From Rhodobacter maris (GTDB lineage Bacteria > Pseudomonadota > Alphaproteobacteria > Rhodobacterales > Rhodobacteraceae), in contig NZ_OBMT01000009.1 in the NCBI RefSeq assembly GCF_900217815.1, positions 90,432-154,431 of the forward strand: a stretch of DNA of 64,000 bases, read 5' to 3'. The translations under genes and the position numbers were made by a program. This document shows positions 28,575-36,591 of the stretch, piece by piece (position 1 is the first letter of the stretch; the number at the start of each line of letters is the position of its first letter). Below the pieces are notes generated by a model that worked only from the letters and a program-made list of their open reading frames with translations, had not been told where the DNA came from and searched no databases.

Positions 28575-29920
28575 GCACGCATCAACCGAAAGCCGCGAAG
28601 GGCGGCAAATGGCGCGCGCCGGCGATGTTTGGGGCGCTCGCGGTGCTTTTCATCCTCGAGGGCACGGTCTCCAATACGATGTTTTCGGGCCATTGGGACA
28701 ATGCGCTCGGCATCCTGCGCGTGGGGCTGATCTCGGCCATCCTCGCGCTGGGCGTCAATATCCAGTGGGGCTATGCCGGGCTTTTCAACACCGGCGTCGT
28801 CGGCTTTCTGGCCCTTGGGGGCCTCGCCCCCGTGCTCGTCGCCATGCCGCCGACCGAGGGCGCCTTCGCGGCGGGGGGCTGGGGGATCCTGTTTGCCTTC
28901 GCCGTCGCCATCGTCACGCTGATCATTGCCGTCACCCTCTATAACCGGATACGGGGCAAGCTGCGCGGCTGGGTCGTGGCCGCGGTGTTGGTTCTGGGCT
29001 TTGTGGCCTATCGCACGCTTTTCGACCCGGCGGTGGAAGCCATTCAGGCGATCAACCCGGCCGCCACTGGTTACCTCGGCGGGCTTGGTCTGCCCACACT
29101 GCTCTCCTGGCCCTTGGGCATGGCGCTCGCCGCGGGCGCGGGCTGGATCGTCGGCAAGACCGCACTTGGCCTGCGCTCGGATTACCTCGCCATCGCCACG
29201 CTCGGCATCGGCGAGATCATCGTCGCGATCTTGCGAAACGAAGAATGGCTCGCACGTGGTGTGCTCAATGTGAACGGCATTCCCCGCCCCTGGCCCGTGC
29301 CCTACGAGACCGACCTGCAACAAGATCCGGGCTTTGTCGCGCGTGTTGCGGACTTCGGCTTCGATCCGATGGTCGGCTCGACGCTTCTCGTCAAGCTGCT
29401 TTATATCGGACTTTTCGTCGGGGTTCTGGCAGTGCTGATGTGGGCGGCGCAGTTGGCGCTAAACTCCCCCTGGGGGCGGATGATGCGCGCGATCCGCGAC
29501 AACGAGGTGGCCGCGAGCGCCATGGGCAAGAACGTCACCGGACGGCATTTGCAGATCTTCATTCTCGGCTGCACCGTGCTGGGGCTGGCGGGCGCGATGA
29601 TGATCTCGCTCGACGGGCAAATGACGCCCTCAAGCTACAACCCGCTGCGCTACACTTTCCTGATCTGGGTGATGGTGATCGTGGGCGGATCGGGCAACAA
29701 CTGGGGGGCGGTGCTCGGCGGGCTCCTGATCTGGTTCGTCTGGATCAAGGCCGGTGAATGGGGGCCGCTTTTGATGGGCATCGTGGCGACCGGGCTCTCC
29801 GAGGGCAGCGTCAAGGATCACCTTCTCGATGCCGCCCCGCAGATGCGGCTGGTGATCATGGGGGCGATCTTGCTTCTCGTGCTGCGCTTCAGCCCGCGCG
29901 GGTTGCTGCCCGAGAAATGA
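28571..29920 (+). CDS. livM: branched-chain amino acid ABC transporter, permease LivM
   Basis: The 449-residue permease is the second membrane subunit of the Liv system. The family core includes NIQWGYAGLFNTGVVGFLALG, given here as WGYAGLFNTGVVGFLALGG, and then GLRSDYLAIATLGIGEIIV, MRAIRDNEVAASAMGKNV and VGGSGNNWGAVLGG. Hydrophobic segments run throughout. The start overlaps livH by 4 bp (ATGA). A GC-rich hairpin follows five bases after the stop, closing the operon. Confidence 0.92.
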   Translation: MSTHQPKAAKGGKWRAPAMFGALAVLFILEGTVSNTMFSGHWDNALGILRVGLISAILALGVNIQWGYAGLFNTGVVGFLALGGLAPVLVAMPPTEGAFAAGGWGILFAFAVAIVTLIIAVTLYNRIRGKLRGWVVAAVLVLGFVAYRTLFDPAVEAIQAINPAATGYLGGLGLPTLLSWPLGMALAAGAGWIVGKTALGLRSDYLAIATLGIGEIIVAILRNEEWLARGVLNVNGIPRPWPVPYETDLQQDPGFVARVADFGFDPMVGSTLLVKLLYIGLFVGVLAVLMWAAQLALNSPWGRMMRAIRDNEVAASAMGKNVTGRHLQIFILGCTVLGLAGAMMISLDGQMTPSSYNPLRYTFLIWVMVIVGGSGNNWGAVLGGLLIWFVWIKAGEWGPLLMGIVATGLSEGSVKDHLLDAAPQMRLVIMGAILLLVLRFSPRGLLPEK

Positions 29921-29924
29921 GCAA

Positions 29925-29945
29925 GAGGGGGGCGCGCCCCCCCTC
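29925..29945 (+). terminator. hairpin ending the liv operon
   Basis: The near-perfect palindrome GAGGGGGGCGCGCCCCCCCTC lies just after the livM stop (written in the evidence as arms GAGGGGGG and CCCCCCCTC around CGCG). It has no T-tract. It also forms the outer part of an intergenic repeat described separately. Confidence 0.6.
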
Positions 29946-29990
29946 GGCCTGCGGCCTCACCCCCGGAATATTTGGAGAAAGTCGAAAGCA
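29925..29990 (+). repeat. intergenic repeat, copy 1
   Basis: This stretch holds a GC hairpin, then CACCCCCGGAATATTTGG, then GAGAAAGTCGAA. A second, oppositely oriented version is at 30391-30437, on the other side of the Cys-rich gene. The shared core is CACCCCCGG followed by an ATATTT tract, then AAAG-C-CGAA. Similar hairpin-plus-ATATTT sequences recur between genes in Rhodobacteraceae (recollection, not checked). Confidence 0.5.
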
Positions 29991-30001
29991 AGCCGCTTTC
30001 G
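29983..30001 (-). terminator. hairpin downstream of the Cys-rich peptide gene
   Basis: A perfect 7-bp stem CGAAAGC/GCTTTCG with a 5-base loop lies ten bases beyond the stop codon of the minus-strand gene and is followed on that strand by ACTTTCTCC. It is a plausible terminator. Confidence 0.5.
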
Positions 30002-30011
30002 CGCACCCGCT

Positions 30012-30266
30012 TTAGTCGCATGCGCAGCCCGGCACCTTGCGACAGGTTTTCGTGCGGCTGATGCAACTGTCGCCGCAGGCCTTGCCTTTCGAGCAATGTT
30101 TGCAGCAGGCATAACTCTGCAAGGGCGCTGCCCCCGCAGGAACCAGACCAAGCAGAGGCGCGATGTCACGCATCGGCGCGTCAAGCGCCCCTTGATCCTG
30201 CGCGAAAGCCGGGGAGAAAAGACAAGCCACCGCTAGCGCGGCTGATACCAAAGCTCTGAAATGCAT
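30012..30266 (-). CDS. small secreted cysteine-rich protein
   Basis: From the ATG at 30266 (ribosome site GAGGG) this gives 84 residues. A signal peptide (MHFRALVSAALAVACLFSPAFA, cut after residue 22; given in parts: MHFRALVSAALAV, ACLFSPAFA) precedes a short linker. The last 34 residues contain eight cysteines spaced CC-x2-C-x5-C-x3-C-x6-C-x5-C-x-C, with GKACGDSCIS in the middle. The pattern suggests either a disulfide-knotted domain or a metal-binding peptide in the periplasm. Similar GKACG-SCI motifs occur in small uncharacterised bacterial proteins. The function is unknown. The gene is alone between liv and guaA and flanked by inverted repeat copies. Confidence 0.8.
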   Translation of the reverse strand: MHFRALVSAALAVACLFSPAFAQDQGALDAPMRDIAPLLGLVPAGAAPLQSYACCKHCSKGKACGDSCISRTKTCRKVPGCACD

Positions 30267-30390
30267 CGTGCCCTCAAACGGCGCGGCGGGCGCGTCAACA
30301 AAGGTTAAATTAGCCGGGCGCGGGCCGCACGCAAGCGCCGCCGCGTGCTGCCCTAGCGTCACGAGACAATCGGACACAGAGCCCCATCCC

Positions 30391-30437
30391 CTTCGGCTTT
30401 GTGAAAATATCCCCGGGGGTGCGGGGGCAGCGCCCCT
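30391..30437 (-). repeat. intergenic repeat, copy 2 (inverted)
   Basis: Read on the minus strand it gives a GGGGCGC..CCCC hairpin, then CACCCCCGGGGATATTTTC, then ACAAAGCCGAAG. This parallels copy 1 at 29925-29990. It lies between the divergent Cys-rich gene and guaA, about 41 bases upstream of the guaA start. Confidence 0.5.
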
Positions 30438-30478
30438 CGCCTCTTGCTTTCATTCAGATCCCCGCCTATTGCCGAGCC

Positions 30479-32035
30479 ATGACCCAGCATCAGCGCCTTC
30501 TCATCATCGACTTCGGCTCTCAGGTGACGCAGCTCATTGCGCGGCGTCTGCGCGAGCTGAATGTTTATTGCGAAATCCACCCCTATCAGAACGTCACCGA
30601 TGCGTTTCTGGCCGATTTCGCGCCCCAAGCCATCATCTTCTCGGGCGGCCCGGATTCGGTCACCCGGGAGGGCTCGCCCCGTCCGCCCCAATCCGCTTAC
30701 ACGCTCGGCGTGCCGATCCTCGGGATCTGCTATGGCCAGCAGGTGATGATGCAGGATCTTGGTGGCCGCGTTGAGGCGGGCCAGAGCCACACCGCCGAAT
30801 TTGGCCGCGCCTATGTGACGCCCGCGGGGCACTTGCCGCTGCTGGAAGGCTGGTTTGACGAGGGTCGCGAACAGGTCTGGATGAGCCACGGCGATCACGT
30901 CAGCAAGATCGCGCCCGGCTTTGAGGTCTATGGCACCTCGCCCGGCGCGCCTTTCGCGATCACCGCCGACGTGTCGCGCAATTTCTATGCCGTGCAGTTC
31001 CACCCCGAGGTGCACCACACCCCGCGCGGCGCGAAGCTTTACGAGAATTTCGTCCGCCTTGCCGGCTTCACCGGCGACTGGACGATGGCGGGCTACCGCC
31101 AGCAGGCGATCGAACAGATCCGCGCGCAGGTTGGCGATGCCCATGTCATCTGCGGCCTCTCGGGCGGCGTGGACAGCTCGGTGACCGCGATCCTGCTCCA
31201 TGAGGCGATTGGCGAGCAGCTCACCTGCGTTTTTGTCGACCACGGCCTTTTGCGCCTTGGCGAGGCCGAGCAAGTGGTCTCGATGTTCCGCGACAATTAC
31301 AACATCAAGCTGATCGCGGCGGATGAGAGCGACCTCTTCCTCGGCGCGCTTGAGGGCGTGTCCGACCCCGAGGTGAAGCGCAAGACAATCGGCAAGCTCT
31401 TCATCGACGTGTTCCAGAAATACGCCAATGAAATCGAGAATGCCGAGTTCCTCGCCCAGGGCACGCTCTACCCGGATGTGATTGAATCGGTGAGCTTTTC
31501 GGGCGGACCTTCGGTCACGATCAAATCGCACCACAATGTCGGTGGCCTGCCCGAAAAAATGGGCCTCAAGCTTGTCGAGCCGCTGCGCGAACTCTTCAAG
31601 GATGAGGTCCGCGCGCTGGGGCGCGAGCTTGGCCTGCCGCAAAGCTTCATCGGTCGCCACCCTTTCCCGGGGCCGGGCCTCGCGATCCGCTGCCCGGGCG
31701 AGATCACCCGCGAGAAGCTCGAGATCCTGCGCAAGGCGGATACGGTCTATATCGACCAGATCCGCAAACACGGGCTTTACGACGACATCTGGCAGGCCTT
31801 CGTGGCAATTCTGCCGGTGCGCACAGTGGGCGTGATGGGCGACGGGCGCACCTATGATTACGCCTGCGCTTTGCGTGCGGTGACGAGCGTGGACGGGATG
31901 ACGGCGGATTACTACCCCTTCAGCCATGACTTCCTTGGCGAGACCGCGACGCGGATCATCAATGAGGTCAAGGGCATCAACCGGGTGACCTATGACATCA
32001 CCTCAAAACCGCCGGGCACGATCGAATGGGAGTGA
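30479..32035 (+). CDS. guaA: GMP synthase (glutamine-hydrolysing)
   Basis: The 518-residue enzyme converts XMP to GMP. The N-terminal glutaminase domain has the catalytic cysteine in [10 protein letters not shown] and the matching His-Glu in FHPEVHHT. The ATP-pyrophosphatase P-loop is GLSGGVDSS, and the C-terminal dimerisation domain ends in [15 protein letters not shown]. Length is normal. The ATG at 30479 ([15 protein letters not shown]) matches the family start, although its ribosome site is weak. The next gene starts five bases after its stop. Confidence 0.98.
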   Translation: MTQHQRLLIIDFGSQVTQLIARRLRELNVYCEIHPYQNVTDAFLADFAPQAIIFSGGPDSVTREGSPRPPQSAYTLGVPILGICYGQQVMMQDLGGRVEAGQSHTAEFGRAYVTPAGHLPLLEGWFDEGREQVWMSHGDHVSKIAPGFEVYGTSPGAPFAITADVSRNFYAVQFHPEVHHTPRGAKLYENFVRLAGFTGDWTMAGYRQQAIEQIRAQVGDAHVICGLSGGVDSSVTAILLHEAIGEQLTCVFVDHGLLRLGEAEQVVSMFRDNYNIKLIAADESDLFLGALEGVSDPEVKRKTIGKLFIDVFQKYANEIENAEFLAQGTLYPDVIESVSFSGGPSVTIKSHHNVGGLPEKMGLKLVEPLRELFKDEVRALGRELGLPQSFIGRHPFPGPGLAIRCPGEITREKLEILRKADTVYIDQIRKHGLYDDIWQAFVAILPVRTVGVMGDGRTYDYACALRAVTSVDGMTADYYPFSHDFLGETATRIINEVKGINRVTYDITSKPPGTIEWE

Positions 32036-32039
32036 GCCC

Positions 32040-32828
32040 TTGCTGAACGCCCAGCCGATCGACGTTCATCTGCCAGAAGCCCTTCGGCCCCGCCCCTCGG
32101 CGCATCTGCGCCGGCTCGGGCGCGATTTCGACGGCGGCTATCTGGTCGATATGCGCGATCTGGCGCGTTCCGAGGGGCTGCTCGCCATGGGCATCGCCAG
32201 CGATTGGAGCTTCGAGGAAGACTTCCTCCGCTTGCGTCCGGTCCCGCTCCGGGCTTATGACGCCTCGATGGGGGAGCGCCATTTCCGCAACAAGATGCTG
32301 CGCTCCCTGTTTCACCTGCACCGGCCGGGCCGGTTTCGGCAGCGCCGCGCGGTATGGAAGACCTACAAGACCTTCTTCACCGGAAACCGCGTGCATATCC
32401 GGAAATTCGTCGGGCATGGTGCGGCCGATCTCTACATGCCGCTCGACTCCATCCTTTCCGAGGCCCGCAGCCTTGGCGGGAAGGTCTTCCTCAAGATGGA
32501 TATTGAAGGGTTCGAATACGAGTGTCTGGACGCGCTTGTCACCCATGCGGACCAGATTTCGGGGCTTGTTGTCGAGTTTCACGATCTGGAAACGCGCTGC
32601 GCAACGCTGGTGGATTTTGTCTGCCGCTTTCCGTTGCGCCTTGTGCATCTGCACCCGCAAAACGGCGCCCATATCTCCGCCGACGGCGTGCCGGATCTGG
32701 TCGAGTTGACCTTTTCAAGCTCTGCCGCCGCGGATGCGCCTCACGAGGGGCCGGCGCTGCAACTGCCCCACCCGCTCGATCGTCCCGGCAATCCGCATCA
32801 GCCGGATCTGCGGCTGCAGTTTCGCTGA
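32040..32828 (+). CDS. FkbM-like methyltransferase family protein
   Basis: The 262-residue protein has the FkbM-type SAM-methyltransferase signature VFLKMDIEGFEYECLDAL and a preceding helical segment. The N-terminus (LGRDFDGGYLVDMRDL) resembles proteins that modify sugars or polysaccharides. The likely start is a TTG at 32040, with GGGAG seven bases upstream overlapping the guaA stop; an ATG at 31992 inside guaA is possible but less likely. It probably shares the guaA transcript. The substrate is unknown. It is convergent with aroB. Confidence 0.75.
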   Translation: MLNAQPIDVHLPEALRPRPSAHLRRLGRDFDGGYLVDMRDLARSEGLLAMGIASDWSFEEDFLRLRPVPLRAYDASMGERHFRNKMLRSLFHLHRPGRFRQRRAVWKTYKTFFTGNRVHIRKFVGHGAADLYMPLDSILSEARSLGGKVFLKMDIEGFEYECLDALVTHADQISGLVVEFHDLETRCATLVDFVCRFPLRLVHLHPQNGAHISADGVPDLVELTFSSSAAADAPHEGPALQLPHPLDRPGNPHQPDLRLQFR

Positions 32829-32898
32829 CGCTCCAACCGCCTTGTTGCGCTCTGGCCAGGCGAGAGGCATGGCCCCCGCCGGCTCTCTTTCGCGCCAG

Positions 32899-34005
32899 TT
32901 ATCTTTGCGCGAGCGCGTCGGAGAGGACGCGATGCAGCAACTCACGCGGCACTTCCGAGGTCACGAAAGCTGCGCCGATGCCGCGCGCGAGAATGAACCT
33001 CAGCTTGCCGTCGAGCACCTTCTTGTCTTGCCCCATCAGCGCGATCAGCCCGTCTGCATCGGGAAGATCACCTTCTATATCAGCAAGATCGACCTTCATC
33101 TTCATGTGACGCAGATGCGCGCGCACGCGCGAGGGCGCCTCCTGGCTGCACAGGCCAAGCCGTTGCGACAGCTCGAAGGCCAAGGCGCAGCCGATCGCCA
33201 CGCCCTCTCCGTGCAGCAGCCGGTCGCCATAGCCCGTCGCCGCCTCAAGCGCATGGCAGAAGGTGTGGCCGAGGTTCAGTAGCGCGCGGTCGCCCTCTTC
33301 GGTCTCGTCGCGCGCGACGATTTCGGCCTTCATCTCGACCGACCGCTTCACCGCATGGAGCTGCGCCGCCGTATCGCCGGCCGCAAGCGCGGGGCCATTC
33401 ACCTCAAGCCAGCCAAAGAAATCGACATCGCCCAGAAGCCCGTATTTCACCACCTCGCCATAACCCGCCAGAAAATCGCGCTTCGTCAGCGTGCCCAGCA
33501 GGTCGATATCGGCAAGCACAAGGCTCGGCTGATGGAAGGCGCCAATCAGGTTCTTGCCCTGTGGCGCGTTGATCCCGGTCTTGCCGCCGACCGAACTGTC
33601 GACCTGCGCCAGAAGCGAGGTCGGGATCTGCACGAACCGCACCCCGCGGCGCAGCACCGACGCCGCAAACCCCACCAGATCGCCAATCACCCCGCCGCCA
33701 AAGGCGATCACGACGTCCTTGCGCTCGACGTTTTGCTCAAGCAGCCATTCCACGGTGCGCTCAAAATGCGTCCAGCATTTCGTGCCTTCCCCCGGCGGCA
33801 GCCGCAGCGCCACCATCTCGATAGCGCCAAGCCCGGCGCGGAGCGCATCAAGGTGCAGACCGGCCACCGTCTCGTCGGCCACCACAGCAACGCGCGGGCG
33901 GCGCAGCAAAGGCGCGATCTCGGCCCCCGACTGTGCCAGAAGCCCGGTGCCAATGCGCACCTCATAGGCGCGCGCGCCGAGTTCAACCTTCACCACCTCT
34001 TTCAT
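32899..34005 (-). CDS. aroB: 3-dehydroquinate synthase
   Basis: The 368-residue NAD- and zinc-dependent enzyme converts DAHP to 3-dehydroquinate. It carries the signature GGGVIGDLVGFAASVLRRG, then PTSLLAQVDSSVGGKTGIN, and metal-ligand histidines in NLGHTFCHALE and LLHGEGVAIG. The start at 34005 (MKEVVKVELG) follows a GGAGGAAGC ribosome site and overlaps aroK by 4 bp; the frame is open further upstream. aroK-aroB pairs are common in bacteria. Confidence 0.97.
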   Translation of the reverse strand: MKEVVKVELGARAYEVRIGTGLLAQSGAEIAPLLRRPRVAVVADETVAGLHLDALRAGLGAIEMVALRLPPGEGTKCWTHFERTVEWLLEQNVERKDVVIAFGGGVIGDLVGFAASVLRRGVRFVQIPTSLLAQVDSSVGGKTGINAPQGKNLIGAFHQPSLVLADIDLLGTLTKRDFLAGYGEVVKYGLLGDVDFFGWLEVNGPALAAGDTAAQLHAVKRSVEMKAEIVARDETEEGDRALLNLGHTFCHALEAATGYGDRLLHGEGVAIGCALAFELSQRLGLCSQEAPSRVRAHLRHMKMKVDLADIEGDLPDADGLIALMGQDKKVLDGKLRFILARGIGAAFVTSEVPRELLHRVLSDALAQR

Positions 34006-34568
34006 GCTTCCTCCGCAAAGAGCCCCGGTCGGGGTTTGAGCGCCGCGATCACCTTTTGCGCCATCGCCTCGATGCTCAGCCCCGGCTCGGCCGTCACCGT
34101 CACCTGCGCCAGCCCATAGACCGGATAGCGCTTCTCGATCAGCCCGGCGAGGGTCGCGCGCGGGTCGGCAGTGCGCAGAAGCGGCCTTGTGTTCTTGCCT
34201 TTCACCCGACTCCACAACAGCTCAAGATCGGCCTTGAGCCAGCATGACACACCGAGCCGCGCGATCATCTCCCGGTTCGCTTCCGACATGAAGGCCCCGC
34301 CCCCCGTCGAAACCACCGAAGGATGCCCCGTGAGCAACCGCTCGATCACCTCCGATTCGCGAGCCCGAAAAAACGGCTCGCCGTCGCGTTCGAAAATCTC
34401 CGCGACCGACATCTGCGCCGCGCGCACAATCTCTTCGTCGCTGTCCTGAAACGGTACGGCGAGCGCACGCGCAAGCGCGGTGCCGACAGCGGTCTTGCCC
34501 GCGCCCATCATGCCCACGAGCACGACCGTCTTGCGCAGCCGCTGTGTCGTGCCTTGCTCGCCCTCCAC
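34002..34568 (-). CDS. aroK: shikimate kinase
   Basis: The 188-residue enzyme phosphorylates shikimate. The P-loop GMMGAGKTAVG follows the first strand (TVVLVG), and the shikimate-binding DSDEEI and GGGAFM motifs are present. A GTG start at 34568 is preferred, with AGGGAGG five bases upstream; an ATG at 34613 would add 15 poorly conserved residues. It overlaps aroB by 4 bp, so the two are coupled. Confidence 0.95.
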   Translation of the reverse strand: MEGEQGTTQRLRKTVVLVGMMGAGKTAVGTALARALAVPFQDSDEEIVRAAQMSVAEIFERDGEPFFRARESEVIERLLTGHPSVVSTGGGAFMSEANREMIARLGVSCWLKADLELLWSRVKGKNTRPLLRTADPRATLAGLIEKRYPVYGLAQVTVTAEPGLSIEAMAQKVIAALKPRPGLFAEEA

Positions 34569-34639
34569 GCGATCCTCCCTCGCCCCGCCGCCGCGCGGCA
34601 GGCCCTTGCGCAATCGTGATCTTCGCGCCCCTCAATGGC

Positions 34640-34668
34640 GTGAAGTTTCCCGAAAAGCCATATATAAT
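34640..34668 (+). promoter_or_regulatory. candidate promoter for the 34782-37529 gene group
   Basis: A perfect TATAAT (34663-34668) lies in the gap between divergent aroK and the small membrane gene. The -35 partner 17 bases upstream (GTGAAG) is poor. The -10 is unusually good for this genome, hence the entry. Confidence 0.4.
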
Positions 34669-34781
34669 CTTGCACGCGCGACGTTTCGGCTTCAGGAAAC
34701 AGCCTCGGCAGGGGCGGTTCTGGAGCCTCTTAGCGCACGAAGACTCGAGCAAAAAGAGACCAACAAGCAGAAAGCGAGACT

Positions 34782-35033
34782 ATGGGGCGTATCCTTCAGG
34801 CTGTCATCGTTCTTGTGGCGCTCGCGGCGCTGGGCGTGCTGGGCTATGCCTATTTTGGCGATATGGAAGCCGATCCGGTCCAGACCCGCGCGCCCGTCAC
34901 CCTGCCCGGGCTGGTGCCCGAGGCGCCGGCCGCGGCGCTCCCCGCCGCGCCTGCGGCCCCTTCGGTACCCGAAAGCGCACCGGTCTTTGGCGGCACGCCT
35001 GCCGCCCCTGCGGAGGCCGCGGGTGGCAATTGA
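34782..35033 (+). CDS. small single-pass membrane protein of unknown function
   Basis: The 83-residue protein has one N-terminal membrane segment (about residues 5-24, ILQAVIVLVALAALGVLGYA) and a low-complexity tail rich in Ala and Pro that is predicted to lie in the periplasm. No family is recognised. It overlaps the next gene (start 35023) by 11 bases, which suggests co-translation and a shared job. Ribosome site AAGCGAGA is weak. Confidence 0.7.
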   Translation: MGRILQAVIVLVALAALGVLGYAYFGDMEADPVQTRAPVTLPGLVPEAPAAALPAAPAAPSVPESAPVFGGTPAAPAEAAGGN

Positions 35034-36591
35034 TCGCGCCCTTGCGGCGGCTCTGCTTGCCGGCGGCATCGCAGCCGGTCCCGCGCGGGCAGAGGCGCCG
35101 ATGTCGGCGATCGACTGGCTTTCTTCCTCGGTCTCGGTGGGCTATCAACGCGGCTCGGATGCCGTGCTCCCGCCCGTGCCCGGCGAGACCCCCGCAACCG
35201 GCACCGGCCCGGTCGAACAAGTGGCGATCGACTCGCTCGACCGCCCCACCGCCGATGCTTTGGGGCTGATCCCCGCAGCCCGGCTTGGCCTGCCACCTGC
35301 GCTCTGGGGGGCGACGCCCGAGCTTGTGCTGGCCGCGGCGCTGCGCAAGGAGCGGCTCGACACTTTGCCCTCGGTGCAGGGCTTCCTGCTCGAACTCATG
35401 CTCGCCGAACTGGACCCGCCGCAAAACCGGGCGCCGGGGGGGAACGAGATGCTGTTTCTGGCGCGGATCGACCGGTTGCTCGATCTTGGCGCGCTCGAAC
35501 AGGCGATGGCCCTTCTCGAGGAGGCCGATGCCGATGATGCGGAGATCTTCCGACGCCGCTTCGACGTGGCGCTGCTTCTGGGGCAGGAAGACCACGCCTG
35601 CGAGATCATGGAAAAAAGCCCTACGGTTGCGCCCTCCTTTCCGGCGCGGATCTTTTGCCTTGCGCGGCGCGGCGACTGGGAGGCGGCGGCGCTCGCGCTC
35701 TCGACCGGGCGCGCGCTCGGCCAGATCGAGCCCGACAAGGCCGATCTGCTCGAGCGCTTCCTCGATCCGGCTCTGGCCGAAGATGTGCCCGACCTGCCGC
35801 TGCCCAGCCGCCCCTCGCCACTCACTTTCCGGCTGATGGAAGCAATCGGCCAGCCGATGGCCACCACGACCCTGCCCGTCGCCTTCGCCCAGGCCGATCT
35901 GCGTTCCAATTCCGGCTGGAAGGCGCAGCTCGAGGCGGCCGAGCGGCTGGCGAAAATGGGTGTGCTCGATCCGAACCAGCTGTTCGGCCTTTATACACAG
36001 GAGCGCGCCTCCGCCTCGGGCGGGGTGTGGGACCGCGTGTCGCTGATCTCGGATCTGGATGCGGCGCTCACCTCGGGGCGCAGCGCGCGCGTTGCCCAAC
36101 TTCTCCCGCAGGCCTGGGAGGCGATGCAGGCGCAGGAACTCGAGGCCCCGTTCGCGGCCCTGGCCGCACCGCGGCTTGCCGGCCTCGATCTGGGCAGCGC
36201 GGCACCGCTCGCTTTCCGCCTCGCTCTGCTGACCTCCGACTTTGAGACTGCCGCCCTCACCCCCCCCGACCGCGCGCCCGAGACGCTGTTTCTGGCAGCG
36301 CTCGCGCGGGGAAATACCGCTGCGGCAGCCTCCTCGGACGCGCAGGGGATGATGCTCAAGCGCGTTTTTGACACGCCCCCAGCCGATCAGCCCGTTCCCG
36401 AGGCCTATGCCGCCCTGTTGCCCGATCGGCTGGGCGAGGCGATCCTGAGCGCGATCGACGATATTTCCGAGGGCGCGAAGGGCGATCCGCGCCGGGTCGA
36501 GGCGGGGCTGAGCTTGCTGCGCAAGGTGGGGATGGAGAGCCTCGCACGGCGCACCGCGCTTGAGCTGATGATCCTGGAGCGGCGAGGATGA
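35023..36591 (+). CDS. large exported helical protein of unknown function
   Basis: A GTG start at 35023 (GGAGG upstream) gives 522 residues. A signal peptide is likely (MAIDRALAAALLAGGIAAGP then ARA, cut near residue 23). The rest is almost entirely alpha-helical by composition, with repeated Ala/Leu/Glu-rich helices such as IDRLLDLGALEQAMALLEEA and CLARRGDWEAAALALSTGRA, which resemble TPR/Sel1-like solenoids without a clear consensus. No enzyme motif is seen. Its 3' end overlaps the Xer recombinase gene by 4 bp. I do not recognise a named family; a periplasmic scaffold role is an inference. Confidence 0.75.
   Translation: MAIDRALAAALLAGGIAAGPARAEAPMSAIDWLSSSVSVGYQRGSDAVLPPVPGETPATGTGPVEQVAIDSLDRPTADALGLIPAARLGLPPALWGATPELVLAAALRKERLDTLPSVQGFLLELMLAELDPPQNRAPGGNEMLFLARIDRLLDLGALEQAMALLEEADADDAEIFRRRFDVALLLGQEDHACEIMEKSPTVAPSFPARIFCLARRGDWEAAALALSTGRALGQIEPDKADLLERFLDPALAEDVPDLPLPSRPSPLTFRLMEAIGQPMATTTLPVAFAQADLRSNSGWKAQLEAAERLAKMGVLDPNQLFGLYTQERASASGGVWDRVSLISDLDAALTSGRSARVAQLLPQAWEAMQAQELEAPFAALAAPRLAGLDLGSAAPLAFRLALLTSDFETAALTPPDRAPETLFLAALARGNTAAAASSDAQGMMLKRVFDTPPADQPVPEAYAALLPDRLGEAILSAIDDISEGAKGDPRRVEAGLSLLRKVGMESLARRTALELMILERRG

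Noticed and set aside
34480..35022. Long open frame upstream of the exported helical protein
   Set aside because: It runs antisense through aroK and over the small membrane gene; the GTG at 35023 with GGAGG is the sensible start.
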